Shown: in pieces, positions 35,519 to 43,565 of the stretch
How positions within the stretch are numbered: position 1 is the stretch's first letter
How the letters are laid out: each line of letters opens with the position of its first letter
NCBI RefSeq assembly: GCF_900604385.1
Contig: NZ_LR027382.1
Coordinates: 3,022,076 to 3,086,075, forward strand
DNA: 64,000 nucleotides
Origin: Alistipes megaguti
GTDB lineage: Bacteria; Bacteroidota; Bacteroidia; Bacteroidales; Rikenellaceae
Reading direction: 5' to 3'
The notes under the pieces: generated by a model
Told to the model about the DNA's origin: nothing
Seen by the model: the letters and a program-made list of their open reading frames with translations, nothing else
Databases searched by the model: none
Made by a program: the position numbers and the translations under genes

Positions 35519-36435
35519 TGAAGCGCACGAACGAAATACCGGCCGGTGCGGAGACCGGAAGAGTCGCAAAAGCGGGGTACAGTGAGGCGGCATGCGGCAG
35601 TGAGGCGCAGCCCCGGCGTCGGATGCGGCGCGGAGAGGTACGGCCCGGCACATGCTGGGCGCTGGTGAGCGGCGCCGGTTCGGGCATCGGGCGCTGTTAT
35701 GCGCGTCGGCTCGCGGCGCTGGGTTACAACCTCGTCCTGGTAGGCAACCGCCGCGAACCGCTCGAGGAGGTCCGCAACGAACTGGCGGCCCGCTGCGAGG
35801 GGCGCGACCTGCGGATCATCGAGTGCGACCTGGCCCGCGAGGAGGCGGCCCGCGAGCTGTTCGACCGCACGCAGGCCGAGGGACTCCCGATCGACGTGCT
35901 GATCAACAACGCCGGCATGTTCTCGTTCCTCGACATTCTCCGAACGCCCGAGGAGCGCATCCGGCACATCATCCTGCTGCACGACCTGACCAACACACTG
36001 CTCTGCCGGCTCTACGCCTCGGAGATGGCCCGTCGCGGGCACGGCGGATACATTCTCAACATGTCCTCCTATTCGCAATGGATGCCCTGGCCGGGATTGG
36101 CCCTCTACAGCGCCTCGAAGGCCTATCTGCGGTCGTTCTCGGTCGCCTTTGCCCGGGAGGTCCGCGAGCAGGGGATCCGCGTTACGGCGGTCTCGCCGGC
36201 CGGCGTGGCCACGGATCTCTACGGGCTGACACCCCGCTGGCAGCGGATCGGGCTGCGGATTGGCGTGCTGATCTCGGCCGACCGCTGTGCCCGGGCCGGG
36301 CTCCGGGCCCTGTGGCGCGGCCGGCGCTCGATCGTCCCCGACTGGTGGAACCGGCTGTGGATCCCGCTGTGCAAGATGCTGCCGATGTGGGCGCTGCGCC
36401 CCGTAAGGCGTTTTACCATGAAATTCCAGAAATAA
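35518..36435 (+). CDS. short-chain dehydrogenase (hydroxysteroid dehydrogenase candidate)
   Basis: Classical SDR: ALVSGAGSGIGRCYARRL (cofactor loop), NNAGMFS near residue 140, catalytic Ser in NMSSYSQWMPW, Tyr/Lys in LYSASKAYLRSF near 200, and VSPAGVATDL. The C-terminus (WIPLCKMLPMWALRPVRRF) is hydrophobic, like membrane-associated 17-beta-HSD/ketoreductase types. From the ATG at 35518 the protein is 305 residues, with about 40 unusual N-terminal residues; an ATG at 35623 gives a cleaner 270-residue SDR. The 1-base overlap with the OYE gene argues for the long form. Likely oxidises or reduces the 3-hydroxyl of the cluster's steroid substrate; regio- and stereochemistry cannot be read from sequence. 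Confidence 0.82.
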   Translation: MKRTNEIPAGAETGRVAKAGYSEAACGSEAQPRRRMRRGEVRPGTCWALVSGAGSGIGRCYARRLAALGYNLVLVGNRREPLEEVRNELAARCEGRDLRIIECDLAREEAARELFDRTQAEGLPIDVLINNAGMFSFLDILRTPEERIRHIILLHDLTNTLLCRLYASEMARRGHGGYILNMSSYSQWMPWPGLALYSASKAYLRSFSVAFAREVREQGIRVTAVSPAGVATDLYGLTPRWQRIGLRIGVLISADRCARAGLRALWRGRRSIVPDWWNRLWIPLCKMLPMWALRPVRRFTMKFQK

Positions 36436-36472
36436 ACGGTCCCCGACCGTACAAACGGGCACTTTGAATCCT

Positions 36473-37102
36473 ATGGAAACTATCGAAAATGTCGTCTTCG
36501 ACCTCGGAGGCGTGCTGGTCGATCTGGATATCGACCGCTGCCGGGCCTCGTTCCGGCGCCTTGGCATGGATGCCGTGGCCGAACTGATCAACCCCTACTA
36601 CCCGGCCGAGATGATCGGGCAATTGGAACACGGACTGATCTCGTTCCACGAGATGTGCGACCGCATGCGGCAGTTGGCCGCGACGCCCGCGGTGACGGAC
36701 GAAGCGATCGGCCGTGCCTACGGCGACTTCCTGACGGGGGTTCCGGTCGCAAAGATGCGGCAGATCGAGCAGCTGCGTCGGCGCGGCATCCGCACCTACG
36801 TCCTCTCGAACAACAACCCCTCGTCGATGCGCTTCATCCGCGAGATGTTCACGGCCGACGGCAAGTGCATGGAGGATTACTTCGACCGGATCTACCTTTC
36901 GTACGAGATGCGCGAGCTGAAGCCCTCGGAGACGATCTTCCGCAAGATGATTGCCGACAGCGGCATGGTGCCCGAGCGGACGCTCTTCATCGACGACGGG
37001 CAGAAGAACGTCGATGCGGCGCAGGCGTTAGGTTTCACCGTCTATAAGCCCGTCCCGGGCGAGGATTTCGGCCACCTGCTCGACAGCATCGGGAGGCCGT
37101 AA
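36473..37102 (+). CDS. HAD-superfamily hydrolase (YihX-like)
   Basis: 209 residues. Motif I VVFDLGGVLVDLD near residue 7, motif II YVLSNNNPSS near 105, motif III Lys in ELKPSETIFRKM and motif IV LFIDDGQKNVDAA near 180. The FDLGGV variant and a four-helix cap place it with YihX/alpha-glucose-1-phosphatase-type or epoxide-hydrolase N-domain-like HADs. It begins 37 bases after the SDR stop on the same strand and may ride on the steroid-cluster transcript, though a role there is not implied. Start at ATG 36473; TTG 36464 is less likely. Confidence 0.85.
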   Translation: METIENVVFDLGGVLVDLDIDRCRASFRRLGMDAVAELINPYYPAEMIGQLEHGLISFHEMCDRMRQLAATPAVTDEAIGRAYGDFLTGVPVAKMRQIEQLRRRGIRTYVLSNNNPSSMRFIREMFTADGKCMEDYFDRIYLSYEMRELKPSETIFRKMIADSGMVPERTLFIDDGQKNVDAAQALGFTVYKPVPGEDFGHLLDSIGRP

Positions 37103-37156
37103 CCGCCGCCGCCAACAATTGGCTACGCAGGTTCGGGACGCTTTTCCACCGAAAAG

Positions 37157-37188
37157 TTTGCCGAAACGGAAAAAAGCCGCTATCTTTG
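37157..37188 (+). promoter_or_regulatory. promoter of tRNA-Pro(UGG)
   Basis: TTTG (37157-37160), 20-base spacer, TATCTTTG (37181-37188): a perfect Bacteroidota vegetative promoter. Confidence 0.8.
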
Positions 37189-37233
37189 CACAACCTGTTC
37201 CGGGCGGACGGGATTCCGCCGCGGAACGGGACT

Positions 37234-37308
37234 CGGGGTGTAGCGCAGTCCGGTTAGCGCACCTGCTTTGGGAGCAGGGGGTCACAGGTTCGAATCCTGT
37301 TACCCCGA
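37234..37308 (+). tRNA. tRNA-Pro (anticodon UGG)
   Basis: 75 nt. Acceptor CGGGGTG pairs with TACCCCG (a G-U at 7:66), discriminator A, no encoded CCA. Anticodon stem CCTGC/GCAGG with loop TTTGGGA, anticodon TGG; T-arm ACAGG-TTCGAAT-CCTGT. The first 27 bases are identical to the second tRNA-Pro at 39363. Confidence 0.96.
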
Positions 37309-37316
37309 CAAAATGA

Positions 37317-37352
37317 AAACAGCCGTTTGCAACGATGCAGACGGCTGTTTTT
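37317..37352 (+). terminator. terminator of tRNA-Pro(UGG)
   Basis: AAACAGCCGT (37317-37326) pairs with ACGGCTGTTT (37341-37350), with an inner TGCA-ACGA-TGCA hairpin, then TTTTT. Confidence 0.8.
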
Positions 37353-37510
37353 ATCTCCGTATCGGCCGGTCATCCGGCCAATCTGTCATTTTTTTGCATG
37401 CGGATCGGAGCACCTCCGGGTCGGAAAGCCGATTTGCTCCATAGAACCGGAGTACGCCGAGCCGGGTCCCGACGCCCTCTTCCCCGTCCGCCCCGCTCTC
37501 CCCGATCCCC

Positions 37511-38686
37511 TCAGCGTCGCGCAAAAAGGGTGATCTCCAGCGAAGCAAAGGTCAGCAGTGCCCCGGCGCCTACAACGCCCGGCCATCCATACAGCGTCCA
37601 GGCCGCACCCGAAAACAGCGTTCCCAGCGATCCGCCGATGAAGTAACTGCACATGAAGATCGTATTGATGCGGTTCGATGCCGACGGGCAGAGTTCGAAC
37701 AGTGTCGCCTGGTTGCTCAACTGGATGCACTGCATTCCGATATCGAGCAGCAGAATACCCGCGATGATCGGCAGGTAATGGTCCGCACCCGCCAGGAAGA
37801 GCCCCCACGCCGCCAGCTGCAGCACCGCACCGATCACATTGAAGCGGAAGATCCCCACCCGGGCGATGTACTTGCCGCAGAAGGTTGCCGTCACGGCGCC
37901 CGCTACGCCGCACAGTCCGAGCAGTCCGACCACGTCGCTCCCGGCATGGAACGGCTCACCGGCCATCTTGAAGGCCAGCGATGCCCAGAAACACAGAAAC
38001 GATCCGAAGGCCAGCGCCGCACGTGCCGAGTGGAGGCGCAGCAGCGGATAGCGCCGCACGAGGGTAAACAGCGACCGCATCAGCGCTCCGTAGCTGCCCG
38101 TGAAGTTGGGCTGCGCATCGGGGAGGATGCGGAAGATGACAACCGCCGAGAGGAGTATCAGCACGGCGGCTATGTAATACATCTCGCGCCAGCCGAGCCA
38201 CTCGCCCACCGCCCCGCTCACGACACGCGACGCAAGGATGCCGGTCAACAGTCCCGAGAGGACGATGCCGACGTTGCGGTTCTTCCGCTCCGGACGCGAA
38301 TACTGCGCCGCCAGCGGGATGAAGAACTGCGGCACCACGGAGCAGACACCGATGACAAACGAACTGACGTGTAGCGTCGTCATGTCGGGAGCCAGGGCCG
38401 TGGCCAGCAGCGCCGCGATCAACAGCGCGAAATCGGTCAGCAGAATCCGCCGCCGGCTGTAGAGGTCGGCCAGCGGGATGAGGAACAACAGCCCCAGGGC
38501 ATAACCGCACTGCGCAAAGAGGGCAATATGGTTGGCCGCGAGCGTTGTAGAGCCGAGATCCTGACGGATCATCTCCAGCAGCGGCTGGTTATAATAGAGG
38601 TTGGCCACGGAGACTCCCGCAATGACGGCCAACAAATAGAGCAGGCGGTCGGGGAATCCGGCGCCCTCTTTCAACTGCAAATTCAT
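37511..38686 (-). CDS. MFS transporter
   Basis: 391-residue major-facilitator protein with about 12 membrane helices. The N-terminal LYYNQPLLEMIRQDLG and the loop 2-3 motif LADLYSRRRILL (motif A type GxLaDrxGrrxxl) resemble the YgaY/YtbD group of putative drug or sugar exporters; the substrate is unknown. Start at 38686 (MNLQLKEG). Promoter box TACTTTTG at 38706-38713 on the minus strand. It lies between the two tRNA-Pro genes and reads toward the first. Confidence 0.87.
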   Translation of the reverse strand: MNLQLKEGAGFPDRLLYLLAVIAGVSVANLYYNQPLLEMIRQDLGSTTLAANHIALFAQCGYALGLLFLIPLADLYSRRRILLTDFALLIAALLATALAPDMTTLHVSSFVIGVCSVVPQFFIPLAAQYSRPERKNRNVGIVLSGLLTGILASRVVSGAVGEWLGWREMYYIAAVLILLSAVVIFRILPDAQPNFTGSYGALMRSLFTLVRRYPLLRLHSARAALAFGSFLCFWASLAFKMAGEPFHAGSDVVGLLGLCGVAGAVTATFCGKYIARVGIFRFNVIGAVLQLAAWGLFLAGADHYLPIIAGILLLDIGMQCIQLSNQATLFELCPSASNRINTIFMCSYFIGGSLGTLFSGAAWTLYGWPGVVGAGALLTFASLEITLFARR

Positions 38687-38716
38687 GATGATTCGGTTTG
38701 CGGGGCAAAAGTACAC

Positions 38717-39301
38717 AGAAATCCCCCGAAAAGCAAGTTATCGGAGCCGTAGAGACATCAGGCATCAGGCAGCATCCGAGTGGTAAAGGCTGTAAAGGCT
38801 GCAAAGCGGCGAGACCGGCGACCGAGGAACGGCGGGTCCGGGAATGCAGCGACCCCGGAAGAAAACGGGACTCGGATGGCAGCGAGTCTCGGGAGGGGTA
38901 GTGCAACAGCGGCTCCCGAGCGGCAACAGCAGGTCCCGGACGAGGGCGAGGCAACAGCGGCTCCCGGTGGCGACGGGTGAAAACGGACGGAAGCAGGTGG
39001 ATACGGGCCGAAACGGAACAGAAACGGGACGCTTACGCGAAACACAACGTAAGGCAGTGCGGGAAGCCGAGACAGGAAGTCGTCGGGATAGCTGGAAGAG
39101 AGGCGTGGCGGAAAGAGAGGATAAATTGGGTGAAAAAATATTTCTGCAAGGAGGGGTGTCGGAAGAGAACAAAGCTCCGGGCGATCGCAACAATCGGGTA
39201 ATCAATCGAATAGATCGACGCGGGAGGTGCCGCCGTACAATATCGGACGAAAAAACCGGACTCTGAGCACATCGTCGGGACGTTTTTTTTCTGAAAATTA
39301 T
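38717..39301. other. non-coding, low-complexity spacer
   Basis: 585 bases with several open frames but none with a recognisable protein. The left part has three imperfect copies of GCAACAGCGGCTCCCG (38903-38918, 38923-38938, 38951-38966). The right part is A/G-rich and unstructured. It looks like decaying sequence rather than a gene. Confidence 0.6.
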
Positions 39302-39332
39302 TTTGCGATTTCGGATTTTAGAGTTATCTTTG
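39302..39332 (+). promoter_or_regulatory. promoter of tRNA-Pro(CGG)
   Basis: TTTG (39302-39305), 19-base spacer, TATCTTTG (39325-39332); ideal match to the consensus. Confidence 0.8.
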
Positions 39333-39362
39333 TGCGCTCTTAAAAAGATAAGGGCATCCGTT

Positions 39363-39437
39363 CGGGGTGTAGCGCAGTCCGGTTAGCGCGCCAGCTTCGG
39401 GAGTTGGAGGTCGCTGGTTCGAATCCAGTCTCCCCGA
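39363..39437 (+). tRNA. tRNA-Pro (anticodon CGG)
   Basis: 75 nt, nearly the same as the first tRNA-Pro. Anticodon stem CCAGC/GTTGG with loop TTCGGGA, anticodon CGG; T-arm GCTGG-TTCGAAT-CCAGT. In the acceptor, CGGGGTG faces CTCCCCG, leaving a U6-U67 mismatch. No encoded CCA. Confidence 0.94.
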
Positions 39438-39449
39438 CGAATTCAAACG

Positions 39450-39478
39450 AAAACCTTTGCTTCGGCAAAGGTTTTTTT
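39450..39478 (+). terminator. terminator of tRNA-Pro(CGG)
   Basis: AAACCTTTGC / GCAAAGGTTT with the stable tetraloop TTCG, followed by seven T. Confidence 0.88.
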
Positions 39479-39784
39479 GTTTCCGCTCCGGCAGATATCC
39501 GCCGGCCCTCTTCAAGGCATGAGGGCGTCGGCGGGCTTTTCTTTTCTACACCCCATCGCGGCGGAAACCAGAGACGGAGCAAGAGGACAAATACGGGACA
39601 AGAACAAGAGGCCGAAAAATAGAAGAGGAAGTAAAGGACGGGGAAACAAAGCGAAGCGGAACGAAGAGAGGAAAAGAGTGTGGGAGGGGGGGGTAAAATG
39701 GAGAGAGCCGGGAAGCCCAACGTGTCGGACAAACCGGGGAATGGTCACGTTGGGAAACCGGAGGGGACGTTGGAGCCCCCACTC
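39479..39784. other. gene-free stretch between tRNA-Pro and rSAM gene
   Basis: A second terminator-like hairpin lies at 39499-39534 (CCGCCG/CGGCGG outside, CCCTC/GAGGG inside, then GCTTTTCTTTT). The rest is purine-rich, with eight G at 39686-39693. No coding frame is convincing. Confidence 0.6.
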
Positions 39785-40858
39785 TCAGAGCCTCTTGTAG
39801 TGACAATAGAGCAACGAGCCGTCGTCGTCGTGCAGGTGCATGCCGCCGCCCTGGCAGTAGCGGAACACCGCACAGTCGGCACACTCGCCGCGCCGCGCCC
39901 ACTCGCGATTGCGGAACGGTTCGAAACGCTGCTCCCAAACCTCCCAGAAGCGGTCGCGATAGATGTCCCCCTGATGGAAGTTGGCCCGGATCGACGTACA
40001 GCCCGAAATGGCGCCGTCGACACGGATCGATGCCACCGTAACACCGGCCGCACATTCGTAGAAGTGGTCGCGAACCTCGGCCTCATAGCCTCCCAGAAAG
40101 CCCTCGCAGGCGTAACTGGCATCGATACGCCCTTCGCGACGCGTCTGCCGGATGAACTCCAGCAGGGCGCGGAACTGTGCATCGGTCATCCGCAGCGTGG
40201 GGTCCTCCTTGGCCCGCCCCATCGGAAAAATCGAGAAGAGCCGCCAATGCTCTACCCCCTCGGCGATAAGCATCTCGCGAAAGGGCTCCAGCTGCGGAAT
40301 CAAGGCCCCCGTCACACAGGTCACCACATCGTACGACAACGAGGGTTCGCGCACGATCAGTCGGATGGCATTCAACGCCCGTTCGTAACTCAGGGGATTT
40401 TGACGGATGTAATTGTGCTCGCGCTCAAAACCGTCGAGACTCACCGAAACGGACCTCAGTCCGGCATCCAACAGCGAGCGGAAGCGTCGCGGGGTCAGGG
40501 CCATGCCGTTGGTGACCATTCCCCAAGGGTATCCGCGGCGGGTCACCTCCTGTCCGGCCCGTTCGAGATCCTCGCGCACGAGGACCTCGCCGCCCGAAAA
40601 GATGATGAGCACCTCCGAAGGGTCGACATGAGGCGTGATCTCCTCGTCGAGAACCCGCAGGAAGTCCTCGAGCGGCATATCGGCCACGCCGGGATCCACG
40701 CGGCAATCGCTGCCGCAATGACGGCACGCCAGATTGCACCGCAGCGTACACTCCCAAAAAAGCGTATCGAGATGGTGTTCGGCAACCTTCGCATCGTGAA
40801 GATCCGCAAAGATATTCAGGGCCAACCGTTTGCGCAGCCCCACGCGACGATTTCTCAT
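39785..40858 (-). CDS. radical SAM/SPASM enzyme of an rSAM-lipoprotein system
   Basis: 357 residues. The radical SAM cluster motif CNLACRHCG (CxxxCxxC) lies near residue 40, followed by IIFSGGEVLVREDL (GGE) and VTNGMAL. The C-terminal half has SPASM-type Cys: CEGFLGGYEAE, FYECAAGV, GCTSIRANF, ECADCAVFRYCQGGG and a final YCHYKRL, enough for auxiliary 4Fe-4S clusters. Such enzymes usually modify a peptide or protein. The gene just upstream on the same strand encodes a small lipoprotein of the kind found with these enzymes in Bacteroidota (I recall models TIGR04133/TIGR04134, unverified). Start at 40858; an ATG 25 codons earlier would run into repeat-bearing spacer. Confidence 0.83.
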   Translation of the reverse strand: MRNRRVGLRKRLALNIFADLHDAKVAEHHLDTLFWECTLRCNLACRHCGSDCRVDPGVADMPLEDFLRVLDEEITPHVDPSEVLIIFSGGEVLVREDLERAGQEVTRRGYPWGMVTNGMALTPRRFRSLLDAGLRSVSVSLDGFEREHNYIRQNPLSYERALNAIRLIVREPSLSYDVVTCVTGALIPQLEPFREMLIAEGVEHWRLFSIFPMGRAKEDPTLRMTDAQFRALLEFIRQTRREGRIDASYACEGFLGGYEAEVRDHFYECAAGVTVASIRVDGAISGCTSIRANFHQGDIYRDRFWEVWEQRFEPFRNREWARRGECADCAVFRYCQGGGMHLHDDDGSLLYCHYKRL

Positions 40859-40980
40859 AACAGCTTTCTTCCCTTTTCCGGGCCGGGGAGACAGATCTTC
40901 ACGTCTACGTTCACCACGGACAGATTCGGACACGCTCCATCACCGGCAACAGATTCCGCCCTCGGTCGGCTCCGGACTCC

Positions 40981-41195
40981 TCCACAACCGGCCCGCGCTT
41001 CATCCACAACCAATTCTCCGGTCCCCGGATCCCGCCCACAGTCACCCCAGGCTCCTCCACAACCGGCCCGCGCTTCATCCACAACCGATTCTCCGGCCCC
41101 CCGGATCCCGCCCACAGTCACCCCAGGCTCCTCCACAACCGGCCCGCGCTTCATCCACAACCGATTCTCCGGCCCCCGGATTCCACCCACGGCCG
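40981..41195. repeat. 75-76-bp tandem repeat, nearly three copies
   Basis: Units start at 40981, 41056 and 41132 (75 and 76 bp; the extra base is in a C run, TCCCC versus CCCCCC). Each begins TCCACAACCGGCCCGCGCTT. The third copy diverges after about 41175. They fill the gap between the lipoprotein stop (41200) and the rSAM gene (start 40858). No other feature is seen in the rest of 40859-40980. Confidence 0.9.
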
Positions 41196-41199
41196 GCGG

Positions 41200-41511
41200 C
41201 TACTTGCCGGCTGGAGCCTCCTCCTCAGTGACGGGCTGCTCGGCAACCGGCGGCAGTGAATCGGGACGCTCACGCTCCAACCGTTCCATGCGCTTGATCC
41301 GCGCACTGTCCGACAGGGGCGGACGCACACCGTACATCAACACGATACGCGGCGGAACCTTCGTGTGTTTCAATGCGGCCGTGTCGACCGGTTGCGAGGC
41401 CGGTTGCTGCGGCTCCGCAGGCTTCTGCTGCGGCGCCTGACGAACTGTCGAACAGGCCGTCGAGAAGCCCAACAACGCCGCCAATGCCAGTTTCCACTTT
41501 CTGTTCTTCAT
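41200..41511 (-). CDS. rSAM-associated putative lipoprotein
   Basis: 103 residues from the ATG at 41511. Signal peptide WKLALAALLGFSTAC with lipobox STAC (Cys about 20); the LLGFSTAC form is typical of lipoproteins encoded beside TIGR04133-like radical SAM enzymes. The mature part has a Pro/Gln-rich linker, then VPPRIVLMYGVRPPLSDSAR, whose conserved-looking MYGVRPP core may be the modified segment, and a charged tail. Modification type is unknown. Promoter box TATCTTTG at 41537-41544 (minus strand); an ATG at 41523 lies only about 7 bases from the expected transcript start. Confidence 0.7.
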   Translation of the reverse strand: MKNRKWKLALAALLGFSTACSTVRQAPQQKPAEPQQPASQPVDTAALKHTKVPPRIVLMYGVRPPLSDSARIKRMERLERERPDSLPPVAEQPVTEEEAPAGK

Positions 41512-41583
41512 ACTCCGAACCATTGGATTCTTTTCACAAAGATAGAAAAATTTTCCCCGGAACGAAAAAATCGGGCAAAAAGT

Positions 41584-41614
41584 TTTGAATCTCAAGCTTT
41601 TTTGTTTTACTTTG
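41584..41614 (+). promoter_or_regulatory. cold-shock gene promoter
   Basis: TTTG (41584-41587), 19-base spacer, TTACTTTG (41607-41614, one mismatch to TAnnTTTG), then an AT-rich leader of about 30 bases before the ATG at 41647. Confidence 0.6.
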
Positions 41615-41646
41615 TCTTAATTTTATTACTATTAATACTATTTTCT

Positions 41647-41847
41647 ATGACAGGCAAAGTAAAATGGTTCGATAGCAAGAAAGGCTACGGATTCATTACG
41701 ACGGAGAACGGCAAGGAGATCTTCGTGCATTTCTCGGGCATCGTAAAGGAGGGTTTCAAATCCCTGAACGAAGGTCAGAAAGTTGAGTTCGAAATCGGCA
41801 ACGGCGCCAAGGGCGAACAGGCCATCAACGTAACCGTGGTCGAGTAA
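41647..41847 (+). CDS. cold-shock domain protein
   Basis: 66-residue CspA-type OB-fold nucleic-acid chaperone. RNP1 KGYGFITT and RNP2 IFVHFSGI are intact; the start MTGKVKWFDS and the length are typical. Single-gene unit: own promoter upstream, hairpin plus strong terminator downstream (41861-41936). The leader is unusually AT-rich for this genome, as is common for cold-shock mRNAs. Which Csp paralogue it is cannot be said. Confidence 0.95.
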   Translation: MTGKVKWFDSKKGYGFITTENGKEIFVHFSGIVKEGFKSLNEGQKVEFEIGNGAKGEQAINVTVVE

Positions 41848-41860
41848 AGCATACCCCCAC

Positions 41861-41936
41861 CGGCCGTGTCGGCAACTCTCTCCGCCGACACGGCCGACAC
41901 TCGCGGGACGTCCTCCAATTGGACGTCCTTTTTTTT
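41861..41936 (+). terminator. double hairpin terminator after csp
   Basis: First hairpin: CGGCCGTGTCGGC (41861-41873) with 41884-41896, 13 bp, no T run. Second: GGACGTCC (41906-41913) with GGACGTCC (41921-41928), followed by eight T. Confidence 0.85.
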
Positions 41937-42017
41937 GCCCGAATGAAAAAATAATCGTATTTTTGGGCGGCTGAAAGAATTATTAAGGATTTTTCAAAAT
42001 CATAAAACCAATTAACC

Positions 42018-43253
42018 ATGAAAGAAGCTATCGCAATTCTCACCGGTGGAGGTCCCGCTCCCGGCATGAACACCGTCGTCGGCAGCGTCGCCAAGACCTT
42101 CCTGCGCAAGGGTTACCGTGTCATCGGTCTCCACGAAGGTTACACCGGCCTGTTCAACCCCTCGCCCCGCACGGTCGATATCGACTACCCGATGGCCGAC
42201 GGCATCTTCAACCAGGGCGGTTCGTTCCTGCAGATGAGCCGCTTCAAACCCACCGATGCCGATTTCGAAAACAACTTCAACCTCAAGTTCTTCACCGACA
42301 ACAACATCAAATTGCTTGTAACGGTCGGTGGCGATGACACCGCATCGACGGCCAACCGCATCGCCAAGTTCCTCGAGGCCAAGAAGTACCCCATCGCCAA
42401 CATCCACGTTCCGAAGACCATCGACAACGACCTCCCGCTGCCGAAGGGGACCCCGACGTTCGGTTACGAGTCGGCCAAGGACAAGGGCGCCGTCATCGCC
42501 CGCGCCGTCTACGTCGACGCCCGCACCAGCGGCAACTGGTTCGTACTGGCTGCCATGGGCCGCTCGGCCGGCCACCTGGCATTCGGTATCGGCGAGGCCT
42601 GCCACTACCCGATGATCGTCATCCCCGAGATGTTCGACAAGACCGAAATCACCGTCGAGAAGATCGTCAACCTCGTCATCTCGTCGATCATCAAGCGTAA
42701 GATCATGGGCATGGACTACGGTGCCGCCGTCATCTCCGAGGGTGTCTTCCACGCCCTGTCGGACGAGGAGATCCGCAAGAGCGGCGTTCACTTCACCTAC
42801 GACGAGCACGGACACCCCGAGCTGGGCAAGGTTTCGAAGGCCCACATCTTCAACGAGATGATCGAGAAGAAGCTCAAGGAGCTCGGCATCAAGGTCAAGA
42901 GCCGTCCCGTGGAGCTCGGCTACGAGATCCGCTGCCAGACCCCGATCGCCTACGACCTGACCTACTGCTCGGAACTGGGTATCGGCGTGCACAAGCTCTT
43001 CTCCGAGGGCAAGACCGGCTGCATGGTCTATGTCGACTCGGAGGGCAACGTTTCGCCGCTCTACCTGAAGGATCTGCAGGATCCCACCACGGGCAAGATT
43101 CCGCCCCGTCTGGTCGACATCAAGTCGGACCGCTTCACGTCGGTGGTCGAGAATATCCTCAACGCCATCACGCCGGCCGACTACGAAGCCGCTAAGAAAT
43201 ATGTGGCCAATCCCGAGGAGTACGACTTCCACAAGATCCTGAACTGGAACTAG
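42018..43253 (+). CDS. 6-phosphofructokinase, probably pyrophosphate-dependent
   Basis: 411 residues. The active-site motifs GGGPAPGMN, VGGDDTAST near residue 106 and PKTIDNDLPLPKG near 134 are those of PPi-using enzymes: GGDD (Asp where ATP-PFK has Gly) and PKTIDND (Lys where ATP-PFK has PGTIDND). Then GRSAGHLAFGIG and substrate-binding RPVELGYEIRCQTPIAYD. It would phosphorylate fructose-6-phosphate with PPi, reversibly. Promoter box TATTTTTG at 41958-41965; terminator at 43277. Monocistronic. Confidence 0.92.
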   Translation: MKEAIAILTGGGPAPGMNTVVGSVAKTFLRKGYRVIGLHEGYTGLFNPSPRTVDIDYPMADGIFNQGGSFLQMSRFKPTDADFENNFNLKFFTDNNIKLLVTVGGDDTASTANRIAKFLEAKKYPIANIHVPKTIDNDLPLPKGTPTFGYESAKDKGAVIARAVYVDARTSGNWFVLAAMGRSAGHLAFGIGEACHYPMIVIPEMFDKTEITVEKIVNLVISSIIKRKIMGMDYGAAVISEGVFHALSDEEIRKSGVHFTYDEHGHPELGKVSKAHIFNEMIEKKLKELGIKVKSRPVELGYEIRCQTPIAYDLTYCSELGIGVHKLFSEGKTGCMVYVDSEGNVSPLYLKDLQDPTTGKIPPRLVDIKSDRFTSVVENILNAITPADYEAAKKYVANPEEYDFHKILNWN

Positions 43254-43276
43254 GAGTCTCACAACCCGCCATACGG

Positions 43277-43312
43277 ATCCCGGAGCCTTTCGCAGGCCCC
43301 GGGATTTTTTTT
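43277..43312 (+). terminator. terminator of the PFK gene
   Basis: ATCCCGG-A-GCCT / AGGC-C-CCGGGAT stem with loop TTCGC and eight T. Confidence 0.88.
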
Positions 43313-43565
43313 GGGTGGGAGGACAGGCTGCGGGAAGAAAGGCCGGAACGGCTGGGAGTTGGGCTGAGGACCGGCCGCAGGGGCAGAATGCGAGGAGGCG
43401 CCCCCGGACGAGCGGATGAAAGGGGAGTCCAAGCAGCCAAGAGGGACAAACCGCGGACTCCGGTGAGGGCCACGGGCGTCGGTAATGGCCAGTGGCGCCA
43501 GTGAGGACCAGCGGGCGTCGGTGAGGACCGAGGGTGCCGTAAGGGCCGGTAAGGACGGGAGGGGT

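Noticed and set aside
38717..39301. Small basic proteins in the tRNA-Pro spacer
   Set aside because: Several open frames of 60-146 codons exist on both strands, but composition is that of random GC-rich sequence and no motif is seen.
40855..41190. Gly/Val-rich repeat protein on the minus strand between lipoprotein and rSAM genes
   Set aside because: The frame crosses the 75/76-bp units, whose unequal length shifts the reading frame, so coding is not maintained.
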